Source: Clarireedia homoeocarpa (lineage: Eukaryota; Ascomycota; Leotiomycetes; Helotiales; Rutstroemiaceae). Taken from it: 64,000 bases of DNA. Positions 1-12,129 of the stretch are shown piece by piece. Positions within the stretch are counted from its first letter, which is position 1. Every line of letters starts with the position of its first letter. The notes beneath the pieces were generated by a model. The model had not been told where the DNA came from, did not search any database, and saw only the letters and a list, made by a program, of their open reading frames with translations. The stretch covers positions 930,001-994,000 of the forward strand of contig LNKV01000001.1 of NCBI GenBank assembly GCA_001465935.1, in the 5' to 3' direction. The position numbers and the translations under genes are program-made.

Positions 1-3000
1 ATGCTCAATAGGCGAGCTCTAGCTATATTGAGCACTCACGTGCTCCTCCGAGCCATGGCATTTACTCGACCTTCAAGGCTTCGTATGTCCAAGCAAACTT
101 GGAAGTTCCCACATCCCGTTCCATTCCAACAAGAAGCAACAAGGGTCGAACGAAGCTTGGAATGCAAACTGGTCAATTCGCGCGGGCGACATACATCCAG
201 TATCCGAGATCTGCGCCATATGCGTATGCAAGAGACGGGAAACTTGATCTATTCATCCTAATTCACTTTACCCGGTTGGGTCCGGTAGTATTCATGTATT
301 CATGTTTCTTCATCACCTCCCCCTACGACTCTGTAATGTGAGTTGGGATGAACTGAGCCGAAGTGGCCGCCGAGGGTCTACGCGCATCCACTACAGCTAC
401 ACACCCACATCCATCTATACCCTCCACCATCAAGTCACAAGTCAAGCGTTATCGAAAAGGATCCTCGATAAGGCGCCTAATCCTTAGCACAACCTGGGTA
501 CCTAGGACCCAAAGAAGACCGCGACCCAGGCGGGGTTGCTTATCTAGACAATCTTCAAGCCAACTTTACAATCCGCAGAACAAACAATCGGAAAAATCCT
601 CACCCCAGCCATGGTCGTGACCGAAATCTCTTCAAATGCGCCATGAGGTCAGAGTCCTCGAAGTCCAACATGATTTCGAGGGTCTCGCTGTGCCCTCACA
701 ACAAGCACATTGGAAGGTTAAAGGGGGAGATTGATAATACATAGTACATACATGTGATGTAAATCACATTCAAGGTATTTACAGTAACCCACACACCTGT
801 GCCATTTGACACCGGGTGTTCTCCTACAGCCTCGCCCTATCGGTAAAAATCCAGTGTCCCCTTGCTCATCTCTCTCACACAGACCAACAGATCATTGCGC
901 GGAGCGTTTCCCAGAATGTTGGATGATATCCTGGTACAATATAATCGACTGGCTGCTACAAAAGCAAAGTCGATATTAATGTTTAGCCCGGAACTCACAA
1001 AACCAAAGCATTTCTAGACTGGACGTGACTGATTGTTTCAAGGCTCAAAATGTCTTCAAATAACTGTTATATTCTTTATTCAAAGTTGCAAGCGGCAAAA
1101 TCTGCAGGAATTTAGGTATTTATATTTCATGTCCGAGGCCATGCTTTCTACAGCAGAGTATCAACACTATTCGTTTCAAGTCAGGTTGGTCAACCACGAA
1201 TGAAATAACCCACGGTTATGTCGTTTGTTTACGACCTTTCACTCGAGGATTGTTATTGGCTGAACAGGGTAGACTCTCGCGCGAGTGATACCCTGGACGG
1301 CGCCATGTTCCATTGGCGACTTGTTGGGGGCATGAGCTTCTTTCATCCGCCCGCATAAAAAAGAAGCAGCTAAATTTACTAAATACGATACGCTTACATT
1401 GCTCAATGTCATATGAAGACCTCTCAATTTTGCGTCTCACGGAGAGTCTACTTTCATCCATCTCAAGATGCCTCCCCTGCACCCAATGAAGGTAGTCTGC
1501 CCTGCTACAAACGTCCTGTCGATCGGAGGAGCACTTCAATGACTGACTGAATATAGTCTGGATTCAGGTATTTGGTAGCCTAATCAGGAATGCATTCGTT
1601 TGGTGGGATTCCCGCCCCACGAAACTGCCGTGCCTGGAAACAGCTGTTCTGATGAGTACTGCGCCCCACCAACTACCCATCGAATTCATCTCATAGGATC
1701 ATGGGGTAATCCCGTGTATACATATCCGTCCAACCTTCTCGCATAGTTCTTGAAAAGGTTATCACTCAACACAATATGCTGCGTCCCTTCTCCTGATCGC
1801 TCGAGTACATGCACAGTTGCAGGGCTTTGCTGACTGTGGTTACTTCAGATATGTACCTCTTCAGGTCCCTCGGATTATGGACTTCTGAGAAATATCCCAG
1901 TTCGCTCTGCATGCCACAATCTCATGCACTGCATTTGTCGTCAATCATCTGTCTTATTTATTCCTTCGACCCCTGAAAGGCTCCCTTGTGCATACTCTCT
2001 TCTCCGTACGTTCAGATAACTACCAGCAAAATTCGGTATGCCATAAAATTGATCATACTGGGAGTCTCTCTTGTATTAGCGAACCTTCCTGGTCCTCAAT
2101 TGTATTTTTATAATCCCCCAAGAAGCTGGCCTTACTTTTCTTTTTCAAATTTTGATGATATTTTACTCGAGTGCGCATCGATCAATTCATGCCACTTCGT
2201 ATCTGCTCAGAAAGACATCGGGCGCAGCCATTTGACATACCTTTGTTTTCTATTCTCGGGTACCGTTTTCTCGACCAGCACTCTGTGCTGAGTGAGCTTA
2301 TTTTTCGATAGGGCTACTAGGTAACTGCGCTTTCCCGTTCACTATGTAGCAGGATCAAAACATCCCATTTAAGCAAGCGGAGAGGAATTTAATGCTCTTG
2401 TATAAGGCTTTCAAACAGCAAGGCGCAGGAGTCCAAGTGGACGGTTGCTTTAAGCAGTTTGATAATTTGCAGCCCTAGCACGTCACAAAATACCCACCTG
2501 CCTTGACTATCCCTATAATAAGCATCAACGGGCATCGACATGCTGCTTACGACTGCTTCAACCTAACCAGGAACTTTTTTCATCACCAACATTTCTCTTC
2601 ATTTAAAATGCAAAGTTGTGGCTGTGGGCAGAGCTATTGAAGGCCAAACCAAACCTAAGCAGAGATCTATTAAAACTACCGAAAAACTGACTGTACTCCT
2701 CCTTTAATCTACATCCATCTCGCCTTCAAATTTCTCTGGCCGCTGTGTTGACCACGAGTCGGCCAATATCAATGGCTGAGGAGGTCCAACATGCGGCTAT
2801 ACGACGCCCGAGCACGCCCCCACGAGCTTCCCGAATCCTTGGCCCCGATCATAACCTTATATCCCCGACCAGCATATTGTGAGCGATGACCGCGACGTCG
2901 TTCATTATTCATTCTCGGGATCATGGTTGAACCACTCTGCCGTAATCCTTGATCATCCTACATCAGGATCCGTGAGATGAAAACGAACCTGCTACCCCTT

Positions 3001-5709
3001 TCTCTCTGCTCCCAAGTTCACAGCCATATCACCGCAAACAATCAATAAATAGTATGGCAGTCGAGCACGATGATACTCTGGATTTGGCTGATAATAGCAG
3101 AGAATACTCCTTAGTAGTTGTATGGTATGGCTCACATTAGCCTCATGACAAGTGTCGAGATCACTCAATTATGAAGTTCCAGTTCGAGGTTCTTCCTTCA
3201 CACCATGATCAATGTTCAGCCGTATGCACCATTGCTACCAGCGCTCCATCACTTTTTGATAGTGATCTATTAGATGACTGCTAAGTGACATCGGTCGGCG
3301 AACAGTATCCTCGGTGACCCAGTGTTCGTTGAGTTGTGGGAGATATACAAGTCCTGCTCAGAACCTTATGCAGACCCTTTTGAAGCTCCCTAGGTGAAGT
3401 ACTCTCTTGAAGCTTGTAACGGATGTCTCCTAGGGTGGTGATTCTTATCCTTATCATGAATTCACTACAGTCCCATTCACTTCTAAGCAATTGACACACC
3501 CGATGCTCGGTTTATGAGCGAAACTAGCAAATCAAGTTTTTCATTGAGTCGCGTCCTGGGGCATCAAATCAACAGAAACACTCGAGGGGCCCAAGCATAC
3601 ATCGCAACTGTATACGCTTCACATTTCCAGAAAGCTCCACGCCGCTTGGGTCAATGGCCCTTGGAATCGTTATGTCCTTTCCAAATTTGTGGAGGGAGCT
3701 CGTTAAAGCCAACTCTTCCGATCCTCGGCTGATCAATGGTATCGATCCTGTACCAAGACCTTCGGAGGCACCCGGGAAAAGTAGTTTGGGAACCGCACCT
3801 CCGTGATCAATATTACCCAACATAATATACTGTCTGTGCCATCACGGCGTTAACGATTAGATATCTCCCACTCCTGACGAGATTGCAATTGCGACGGAAC
3901 GCTACGCCATCTTGGCGCATCTGAAAGCAAGTTCACCTCGGTCGGTACCGGCGAAGCTTTTTGGAAGACTACTAGGACTACAGGAAAGAAAGTAGCTGGA
4001 AACGAATAATATCGGGAAAGCTAAAGCTGTAAGTTCTTTAACAATGACCGGGGCGCTATCAAAACCGAGAACCCAAAATGGGGTGCTTCCCGAGCATCGA
4101 CATCTAAGATTGAAAGATATCGCATAGGCTGACGAGAACTCGGAACAATGTCCGAACCTTCCCCATCACCCACCCACAATCTATCGGCCGCCCAGTTCCA
4201 AATCCAGAACGTTGAGGAAGGGATTGTTCCTACTTGTGCATTCAAACACATTGCAATACGATCTTCAGTTAGATCACCCAAACAGGAATCCTACAAGAGA
4301 CATTGAATTACAATTCGATCGATCTTTTGCTCTTCCCGAGACTAATCAATATCAATGAGTTCGTGTCACATACCACGAGGGTGATGAATAAAAAACTATC
4401 TGGAATCCGGATGCCTTTTTAATGTGACAGATCTTGTTTAAGAAGGCTTTCCTCGACGAATAATTACTTGTCAATAAATGAGCGCAAGAGGTAAGGGAAT
4501 AATGTACGAGTAAAATGTAAAATGTGACGTAAACGATCGGATGAACCTTGGCATGGCTAGTAAAGCAGTCTAAGCCGCAAGAGGAAGGTAGAATGATGAT
4601 ATTCAGCTTATCTTTCATGGCGCCCTGAGTGAGCCTCGGAGCGAGCGGGGGTTTCCGAGATGTCGCCTGTGGGAGTGGGATTTTCAAGATATTGGAAGTT
4701 GTCTAGTTGCCTAGTTGTCTAGTTGCCTAGTTGTCTAGTGATCTAGTGATCTAGTGATCTAGTGATCTAGTGATCTAGTGATCTAGTCATCTAGTGATCT
4801 AGTCATCTAGTGGTCTAGTTGTCTACTCGGCAAGGAGTTGTGAATCTGAATCTGACCGAGAGATGTTTCAATAATCGCCTGAGTCATGACCACTTCTACT
4901 CTTCTACTTTGTAGTTATGAATGGCTCCCCGTTAGATATTGTATTCATCTACAAGTAACTTAGTCGGGGAATCATGTGAAATGTCCAAATGTCAAAATCT
5001 AGAATCCTACCAAGTATGCAAGGAACCCGACGGGGAAACTTCCCCACTTCGGCTAAGCAAGCCTGGGCGTGCGAGCGCCCCCCTTGTGTGTGCTTATGAT
5101 TATTGATGGGAAGATGTCTTGTGTGTCCTCGAATCCCCCCGAATTGGCCAATAAACAGTCGTATCAATATTACTTTGTGGCAGGCAAGAACGAGGGATCT
5201 ACGAAGCAACCAGCGGACCAGCTCGACCACTTGCACATTTTATGCAACAAGATCCGTTAGTATAAGTAAGAAATGAAAGCGGCATCCTTGCCAAAGGTAT
5301 CGGGGCTTGCCTATACTGTACCTTTTTCCGGGAAACCGTACGTACAGCGGGGATGAAGAGAGCCGACTCTGTTTACATTTACTCCTTTACATCTTTTTAC
5401 ATCTTTACTCAAGGATTAGCCCCGCTCAACTACAAGGAAAGATCAGCCGCAGTTCTTTTCTTTTCCGATAATGTCTAGTTCTACATTGGTCGCAGCTCAT
5501 ACAATCCTGGAAAGATGGGATTGAAAAACTAGTAGCGTTCTTTTCATTGCTGCAGGTACGACAGAAATATATAATCTTCCAGAACTTCTCCTGCAGTAGG
5601 CTCCCTTTCTCTCCCTCCTCTCTCTTCACTCCTCTCTTCGCCTCTTCACCCATCCATCAGATTATCCTCCCATCTTGCTTCGGCTTCTCATCCATACTCT
5701 AATCCCAAT
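1..5709. other. Gene-poor region, no supported gene
   Basis: Only short open frames of about 60-110 codons occur here on both strands. None shows a domain, a conserved motif or a convincing exon chain. The only clear structure is the 8-bp minisatellite at 4703-4822. Just before the nucleoside permease start there is a pyrimidine-rich stretch (about 5590-5660) of the kind common in fungal core promoters and 5' leaders. The region could hold RNA genes or badly decayed sequence that cannot be recognised by eye. Confidence 0.6.
4703..4822. repeat. 8-bp minisatellite, 15 units
   Basis: Fifteen consecutive 8-bp units all begin CTAGT. The first four alternate CTAGTTGC and CTAGTTGT, then come six CTAGTGAT units. 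The end is mixed (CTAGTCAT, CTAGTGAT, CTAGTCAT, CTAGTGGT, CTAGTTGT). The order suggests expansion of CTAGTGAT inside an older, more varied array. No coding frame crosses it. Confidence 0.95.
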
Positions 5710-7141
5710 ATGCGTACCTCAACCCTTCTTCAGTGCCTCGCAGGCATCGGTTGTGCGACCGCCGCAGCAAAGCCATATGGAAAGAAATCGGAGAAGAAGG
5801 ATATCCACATCAATGTTCAGGCCGATGGTGTGGATGTAACCTTGGATGTCAAGAACGCTACCGCCAGTGTGGTCAAGCCCAAGGTCTTCATTATTTCTAT
5901 GGTATGTTGTGCTTCTGCCCGAAACTCTGGGCTTTCCTCTAGTTCGGCGCAAACTTTAGCATTGTGACACCAATCTTACGCGATGAATCTAGTTCTCACC
6001 TGAAGCCGATATCTGGTATGAAAACTCCTTTACCGAAGGCTCGATCGGAAATCTCCTCGCCAAGAACATCACCGTCCCCGGTTTCTCTCCTCTCTTCCCA
6101 CAAGCCCATTGTTTGGAGGATGGTTCAGTCTGCCAGCTTACCACCGGCGAATCCGAAATCAATGCTGCGTCCACCATCACCGCACTGACTCTCTCCCCCG
6201 CCTTCGATCTGACCTCTACCTACTTCCTCGTCGGCGGAATCGCTGGTATCAACCCCAAGCATGGTACACTCGCGGATGTCGCCTTCTCCAAATATGTCAT
6301 TCAAGTCGCTCTACAATATGAGTTCGATGCCAGAGAGAAGCCAGATAACTTCACAACCGGTTACTTCCCTCAAGGTTCATATGCTCCGGATCAATACCCA
6401 GGCAACATCTACGGGACCGAAGTCTTCGAGGTCAACGAGCCACTCCGTGACCTCGCTGTTGGATTCGCTAAGAAAGCCACCCTCAACGACTCTGCTGAAG
6501 CCATTGCCTACCGTGCCAACTATGCTTCTAGCAACTCTAGCGATGAGATCTATGCAGCTGCCACCCACGCTCCTACTGTCATCACCTGCGACACTGCCAC
6601 CTCCGATGTCTACTATTCTGGAACTCTTCTCGGTGAAGCATTCGAGAATACAACTTCCCTCTTTACTAATGGCTCCGGAGTTTACTGCATGACTGCTCAA
6701 GAAGACAATGCATCCCTTTCCGCCCTTCTCCGTGCCGCCATTTACAACCTCGTTGACTTCTCCCGTATCATCGTCATGCGCACAGGCTCCGATTTCGATC
6801 GTCCATACCCAGGTGTCTCTGTCGAGTTCAACCTTTTGTACTCCAACCAAGGTGCTTTCGAGCCAGCGATTCAAAACATCTACTTGGCCGGTACCGAAGT
6901 TATCAAGGGTCTTCTGAACGGCTGGAACTCTACATTCGCTGCTGGTGTCAATGCTACCAACTACATTGGCGATATCTTCGGAAGCTTGGGAGGAGAGCCA
7001 GATTTCGGTCCAGGAAGCGAGTTCGGCGGCGAGAAGGTTACCGTCGAGGATGATACCATCTACGTCAAGAGAGATAGTGCCAGGAAGCCAAAGAGCCGCA
7101 GGGAGATGATGGGAAAGAAGGGCTTGATGCGAAGATCCTAG
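5710..7141 (+). CDS. Purine nucleoside permease (NUP family)
   Basis: Two exons, 5710-5901 and 5993-7141, are joined across a 91-bp GTATGT...CTAG intron in phase 0 and give 446 residues. After the join the protein reads through the family block around PKVFIISMFSPEADIWY, then NITVPGFSPLFP, VCQLTTGESEINAA and the strong GGIAGINPKHGTLADVAF stretch. These are characteristic of the fungal purine nucleoside permease family related to Candida NUP. In that family the protein is linked to uptake of purine nucleosides such as adenosine and guanosine. The N-terminus (about residues 1-20) is hydrophobic with small residues and looks like a signal peptide. The C-terminus is rich in Lys and Arg. The upstream region is pyrimidine-rich. 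The gene looks intact; the family call is firm, the exact substrate is not visible. Confidence 0.9.
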
Positions 7142-8111
7142 ATCGTCAGTCGCGAAACGCTGTAACGTGGCCATGGAGATGATGACTCGAAACGACGTCG
7201 ATGATGATTTTCACTTTTACTTCTTATGTGTAATGTTTTTTTCCGAAAAAAAAAAGGTTATGGTTTTCATGGCATGGATTTTCAAGAATAATGGCGGTGA
7301 GATATCTGATTATGATGCATTTGGTGGCCGCGAAATTAATCACGACGAAGAAAAGTTTTGGAAACCCAGATGGAGCTGTAGATAGGGGTTCATGTTAGCA
7401 GAGTTGCAAGTGCAATCAAGCTAGCATGGAGCGGAGAAATGCAGATAGTAGGGGAGGGCTGAAGGGGAGCCTATAAGGTATATATATAAAAAATTAATAT
7501 ACTGATAATTGAACATCCACATACGAGAACAGGAACTGATGGGATATAAAGCAGCCAGTGAATCCTGCCGGAGTCATGAGTGGTTATCTATTTGCGCGAG
7601 TGGTGCCTTCCCCGCTGAACGGTTTCGGATGTGGTCATAATCATCCCAAGTGCCCCTACGCATGCTACTATGCTACTTTTGAGCCTACCATTCACCTAGC
7701 AGAAACATGAAACGCCAGCCCGATGCCGAAGAATTTCCAAAGTATGCAGTGTGGCACTTTGCCCCTTCCGGCTACTTTGGGAGACTATATAAGGAAGTAC
7801 GAAAGTACTGCCTGCTGGTCTTCAGATCAGGAAGTGGAAATCTAGTCTGATCTACCCTCGTTAGGATGGTTCCAAAGAGCCGATTAGGCAGTCTCAGTGC
7901 ATCAATTAAGTTAATGGGTATCTGTGGAGGCTGCTTTGATCTTTTTCTTGGCAGCAGTAGATCAGTTAGATCAGTGGATCTGCTCCAGACCTAAAACTCT
8001 GATACCTCCCGTTCTGATATACCCGCTCCATTCTTGGGGTATTATTAAACAGACCGTGAGCTGACGTAAAGCCCAGCACCCAAGTTTCCTCCAGTTTTCA
8101 CGAAAGACTCG
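7142..8111. other. Intergenic, no gene seen
   Basis: Spacer between the nucleoside permease and the damaged MFS gene. It contains a homopolymer A tract near 7247-7256 and AT-rich sequence near 7480-7510. No conserved coding segment or RNA gene was recognised. Confidence 0.5.
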
Positions 8112-9884
8112 ATGGCGTGGGGTGTGCTCGACGACCACAGGTTGACGAATGTACCTGGGACTACTCTTTTCGATAAAGAAAGTGCAAATCTAGCAGACGG
8201 TATCGAAGTTGATCCTAATTTGAAGAAAGCTGGATCTATTGTGCTTATTCCACAGCCGAGTGACAGCATCAATGACCCTTTGAACTGGTATGTTAGCTTA
8301 GCAAAATTCTCCTACACCGTGCTAATCTACAAAGGCCTACTACACGTAAGAACGTTATCATATGGATTCTATCATTCGCTTCTGGGCTCACCATCGCGTA
8401 AGCCTTGCCGCTATTCATCCTCTTATGAACTACAATAACATGTAAAGCCTCGGTCCTATGGTAACGCCTGGGTTTGCGGAGGTAGCTTCTACATATCATG
8501 TTAGCTTCGATGAAATGTCTGTAGCGCTTGTGGATGTTTGGACTCTAGCCACCGGCTTTTTCACGTTCTTCACAACTGCCGCCGCGACGTTGTGGAGTAA
8601 GAGGCCTCTATTCATCACCTCCATGGCCATCCTTCTCACCACCTCTGTGTGGGGGGTTTTATGCAAAGGTGAGCTTGACCCTATTGTCTGAACTGAAGTT
8701 ACTGATTTGTGACCCATTTAGAGTTTTGTGTCTTTAGGTGTGATGCGTGGAATTTAAGGAGCTGCTAGTGCACCAATTGAAACTCTGGTGATGTCTACTG
8801 TTTCTGATATCTTCTATGTCCATGAAAGAAGGCAAAAACTCGCGATTTTGGGATTAGCTGTCCTCACTGGAGCACTACTTGGGTGAGAATCCTCCTGTTC
8901 TGTCGTCACAAAACCAAAGCTAATTTCCATCAGCCAAGTCATATCGGACGTGATCATTGAGTCGCTTGGCTTTTCTACAACTTTTGGATTCGCGGCCGTC
9001 TTCTACATAATCATTATCCCATTGATGTACATTTTCGTGCCAGAGACCACCTACAGTCGGAAGATATTTAAGCGCACGTATCTTGGCGGGAAAGATGCAC
9101 CATTGGAAGTAGAAATTCAAGAGGTTGAACCAGAAAAGACTTTCGTAGAGAGATTGTCTGCTGTCGTCTTCAGTACCTGCATCTATTCGTCGTGTAGGCT
9201 CTACTGCAATCCTAATTAAGAATCGATCATGCTATGTCAACATGTATAGTCAAAACTTGGTTGATATCTTTCTCTCTCCTATCTGTCAATATCTTCTCTG
9301 CACCGTCATATAACTTCAGCTCTATGCAAATTGGCCTCACGAATCTTCCACAGTTTTTTGTCGGCGTCATCGCGACAATATTAGCAGGTTGGACAGCTGA
9401 CAAAGTTGCTGCATTTATGTCTCGTCGTAGCAATGGAGTGTACGGACCAGAATTTCGTCTGACACTTATGATACCTGCCATGGTTCTTTCCACTATCGGT
9501 TTCTTTGGCTTTGGGATAACAGTCGGACAAGGTGCGCCAGTCTATTGGTCTGTATTCTTCATGGCAGTCAATTCGTTTGCGACGCCATTCGCAACCTCAG
9601 CAAGCTTCACCTACGTGATTGACTGCCACCCAAAGGACGCTAATCAAGCATTTGTTACGATCAATTTCATTAAGCCTGTAATGGTTTTCTTTGCCTGCCT
9701 TTATATGAACGACTGGCTATCTGTTTCCGGCGTGAAGGCTGTGTTCATGACCATTGGATTTGTCAACGCTGGTATTTGTATGCTAGCTGTACCAATTTAT
9801 ATCTATGGGAAAAGACTTCGAAGCATGGTATGCTCCTCCAGTACTAAAATTGTGGATATTCTAACACCAAATACGGGTCGCTAG
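8112..9884 (+). pseudogene. MFS transporter (DHA1/Hol1-like), damaged
   Basis: The N-terminal part is convincing. Exon 8112-8287 ends in the family signature DPLNW, exon 8335-8397 continues PTTRKNVIIW, and exon 8448-8668 continues LGPMVTPGFAEVAS; introns are 47 and 50 bp. The next exon should carry MRGI-Q-GAASAPIETL, but the Gln position is TAA (8755-8757) where CAA is expected. The likely acceptor (AG at 8721-8722) also leaves the frame off by one. An exon from 8934 continues to about 9193. A 56-bp intron (9194-9249) can then join the long C-terminal frame, but the join drops about 20-30 residues expected for one membrane helix. The C-terminal half (SAPSYNFSSMQIGL, then NQAFVTINFIKP) is well preserved. 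Use of a rare AAG acceptor at 8756-8758 would skip the stop, but it would also lose conserved residues. The 3' end is uncertain. Most likely an inactivated drug:H+ antiporter-type carrier. Confidence 0.72.
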
Positions 9885-10290
9885 AAGCTCCTGGGCAAAA
9901 AATCTTTGAGTTCAACAACCAGGTTGCCATGCTCTAGACTTCTTGCTCGGTCCTCATCATTTCTCCCTTTCTTAAATCCTAGTTCTGTTTAGCTGGCATC
10001 AGATTGCTGAGCCGACAACATACTAAACCAGTTCATACCACAAACATAACCTCTATCTTCAATAAATGTTTGAAGTATTGGAAAGTTGGAAATAAAATAT
10101 GAACAGTAAGATCTAAGAATGAAACATTTTTTCAATTAATGAAGAACTTTTCGTTATATTGTCATTTTCGGAGATGTCAAAACTAGTGGTGTGATGACTC
10201 AGCAAAGACCCTCGGAACTTGAAGCTCGAATTAGAAATTTTGTATTAGCACTCAGCAAACATTATCAACATCTATCCTTCCAGCGTCACG
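9885..10290. other. Intergenic, no gene seen
   Basis: AT-rich spacer between the damaged MFS gene and the next gene on the same strand. Nothing beyond ordinary promoter and terminator sequence was recognised. Confidence 0.5.
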
Positions 10291-11311
10291 ATGGGTTGGC
10301 TCTGGGGTGCTCCGAATGGCGACGATAAGAATAAGAATCAGGATCCCTTGAAGAACCTTGACCCCAGTTTAAGAGAGTTTCTCGCAAAAGAATCACCAGT
10401 AAAGTACGAATCTGTGAAATCTACAGATCCGCCCGCCTCAGGAAGTTCAACATCCACTTCTTCGCCAGTCACCAATACTGCAAGTACGACTTCTGCGAAC
10501 GATGATACCACCCAATCTTCTGTACCAGCGCAAAGCTTGTACAAGGATGGCCGCTATGCGCACTTATGGAAAACATACCAACCGCAAACAGAAATCGAGA
10601 CGGCAGCCAAATCAGATGCCGAAAAGATACAGGATGTCATAGAGGGGTACAACTACCGAAAGGCCGAGATTGGACGAGCAGCGTTGGAGAATTGTGCTTT
10701 GGAACAATGCGACGTCAATGAGTGTTTTCGTTCTGGAGGATGGCAGGCTCGATTGACCATGTGTAGGGAACAGAATAAGAAACTGGAGCGGTGTTATACC
10801 ATGCAAGGTGTAAGTTTGTCAGGTTTGGTAGAGCAACAAATACTTACTGGCTGTGCAGAAATTTCTCAGAGCGTTAGGTTATCTATCTACCTTTGATCGT
10901 CCCCAAGAAGTTGATGAGCGAATTCAAATGCATGCGGATACCTTATACCACCGAATGCTGGATCAAGAGCAACAAATCGAAGCCGCCAAAGCAGAAGGGA
11001 GACCTGTGCCTACTTTCCCTCCCCTCCTGTCTCAAGCGAAATCCTCACCTACACCAACAATTCAGAATAAGCTCCAAGCATCAGAACTGCCAACAAAAGT
11101 ACAGCTTCAATTCAAGAAGAGACTAGAAGGTCTGAACGCCGAGGAGCGTGAAGTTGAAGAGCGAGCAATCAGGGCGGAAATCGAAGCTGGTGAGCAGGTC
11201 GCGGCACAGTTGGGCAGTATCTACAAGAAGCAGGATGAGGAAAGAAGGCAAAGGAAAGAGCAGGGCAAAGAAACTATAAGCGACAAGTTCTTCTCAATAT
11301 TTCGTGGCTGA
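10291..11311 (+). CDS. Conserved fungal protein with CX9C-type cysteine motif
   Basis: Exons 10291-10809 and 10859-11311 (49-bp intron GTAAGT...GCAG, phase 0) give 323 residues. The N-terminus has MGWLWG, then DPSLREFLAKESPVKY, followed by a Ser/Thr-rich linker. Residues roughly 130-170 hold a cysteine-rich block (CALEQC, CDVNEC, then C-X12-C and a CX9C pair in MCREQNKKLERCY). This resembles twin-cysteine proteins of the mitochondrial intermembrane space. The C-terminal half is a charged helix rich in Glu, Lys and Arg with heptad character. I do not recognise a named orthologue. Fungal proteins starting MGWxW include the Emi1 family, but the cysteine pattern here does not match what I recall of it. 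A mitochondrial role is only a suggestion from the CX9C spacing. Confidence 0.75.
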
Positions 11312-12129
11312 GAATGTATAAGAATGCATCGACAGAAAGTGTGGAAGTGACGTGATTTCGTCGGCTCCCAGTGCTTTGTAGACGCTCTACTCTGCCCGCC
11401 GCGATTTTAGGCTGAACGATTGTTGAATGGACGAAGAGGAAGCTTGCGCATTGCTGCTTTGGAGTGAATTCACAGTCCTTATCCGCATATCCATCCAAGG
11501 AGCTATTTTTGTCAAACAACTTCCGAGTCGACAGAAATGATTGCGACAATTTGGTCAAGTTGCCGGTACTGTTATGGAACCATCATGAATACGTGTGGCT
11601 GGCAGCATCGTAATAAGATTGTCTATAGAGTTAGTCGATACTTTGAAGTCACGCCTCGGCTTCGTGGGATTAGCTACGGTTTGAAAATGCTCGGAAATTG
11701 TTCGATTAGAGGTTGCGATAGCCTGCGACGATAGATTCATGAAAGCTTTACTGCCGACGACGGTTTGACCGCCTGTCACAACAGCTTGTTCATTGCAATA
11801 TCACATGCAGTTACTCTCAAACATTTTGCCCATCATTTGACTAGTGATAATTGTATGCAACTTTGGAATTGCGAAAACAACTCGATATTCCGGCCCATTT
11901 TGGTAATTTTCTTCGTAGCTTCCAGTGCATTGGGCCCATCGCAAGCCGCCCTATAGACAATCATCCCACTCTACATACTAATCTCAACGCGGACTCACTA
12001 AGAACGGGCAGTTCAGTCACGTGCTGATATCGACATGCGAACTCCTGCCGATATCGCTTGACTTTGTGATGGTCTTCTTCTCAACCCTGTTTCCTGACCT
12101 GCAGCCATAGAGAAAGTACTCGCTCTCAT
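11312..12129. other. Intergenic, no gene seen
   Basis: Spacer between two plus-strand genes. Short open frames occur on both strands without any recognisable motif. Confidence 0.5.

Noticed and set aside
1986..2291. 101-codon plus-strand frame with hydrophobic segment
   Set aside because: No motif, no exon partners, composition like surrounding noncoding DNA.
3569..4281. Minus-strand frames (84 and 86 codons) with stretches that faintly recall P450-like text
   Set aside because: The order of the two pieces does not match a P450 and no heme loop or ExxR is nearby; could be a very old remnant but I cannot support it.
6377..7174. 265-codon antisense frame opposite the nucleoside permease
   Set aside because: Fully overlaps a well-supported family protein; no motif of its own.
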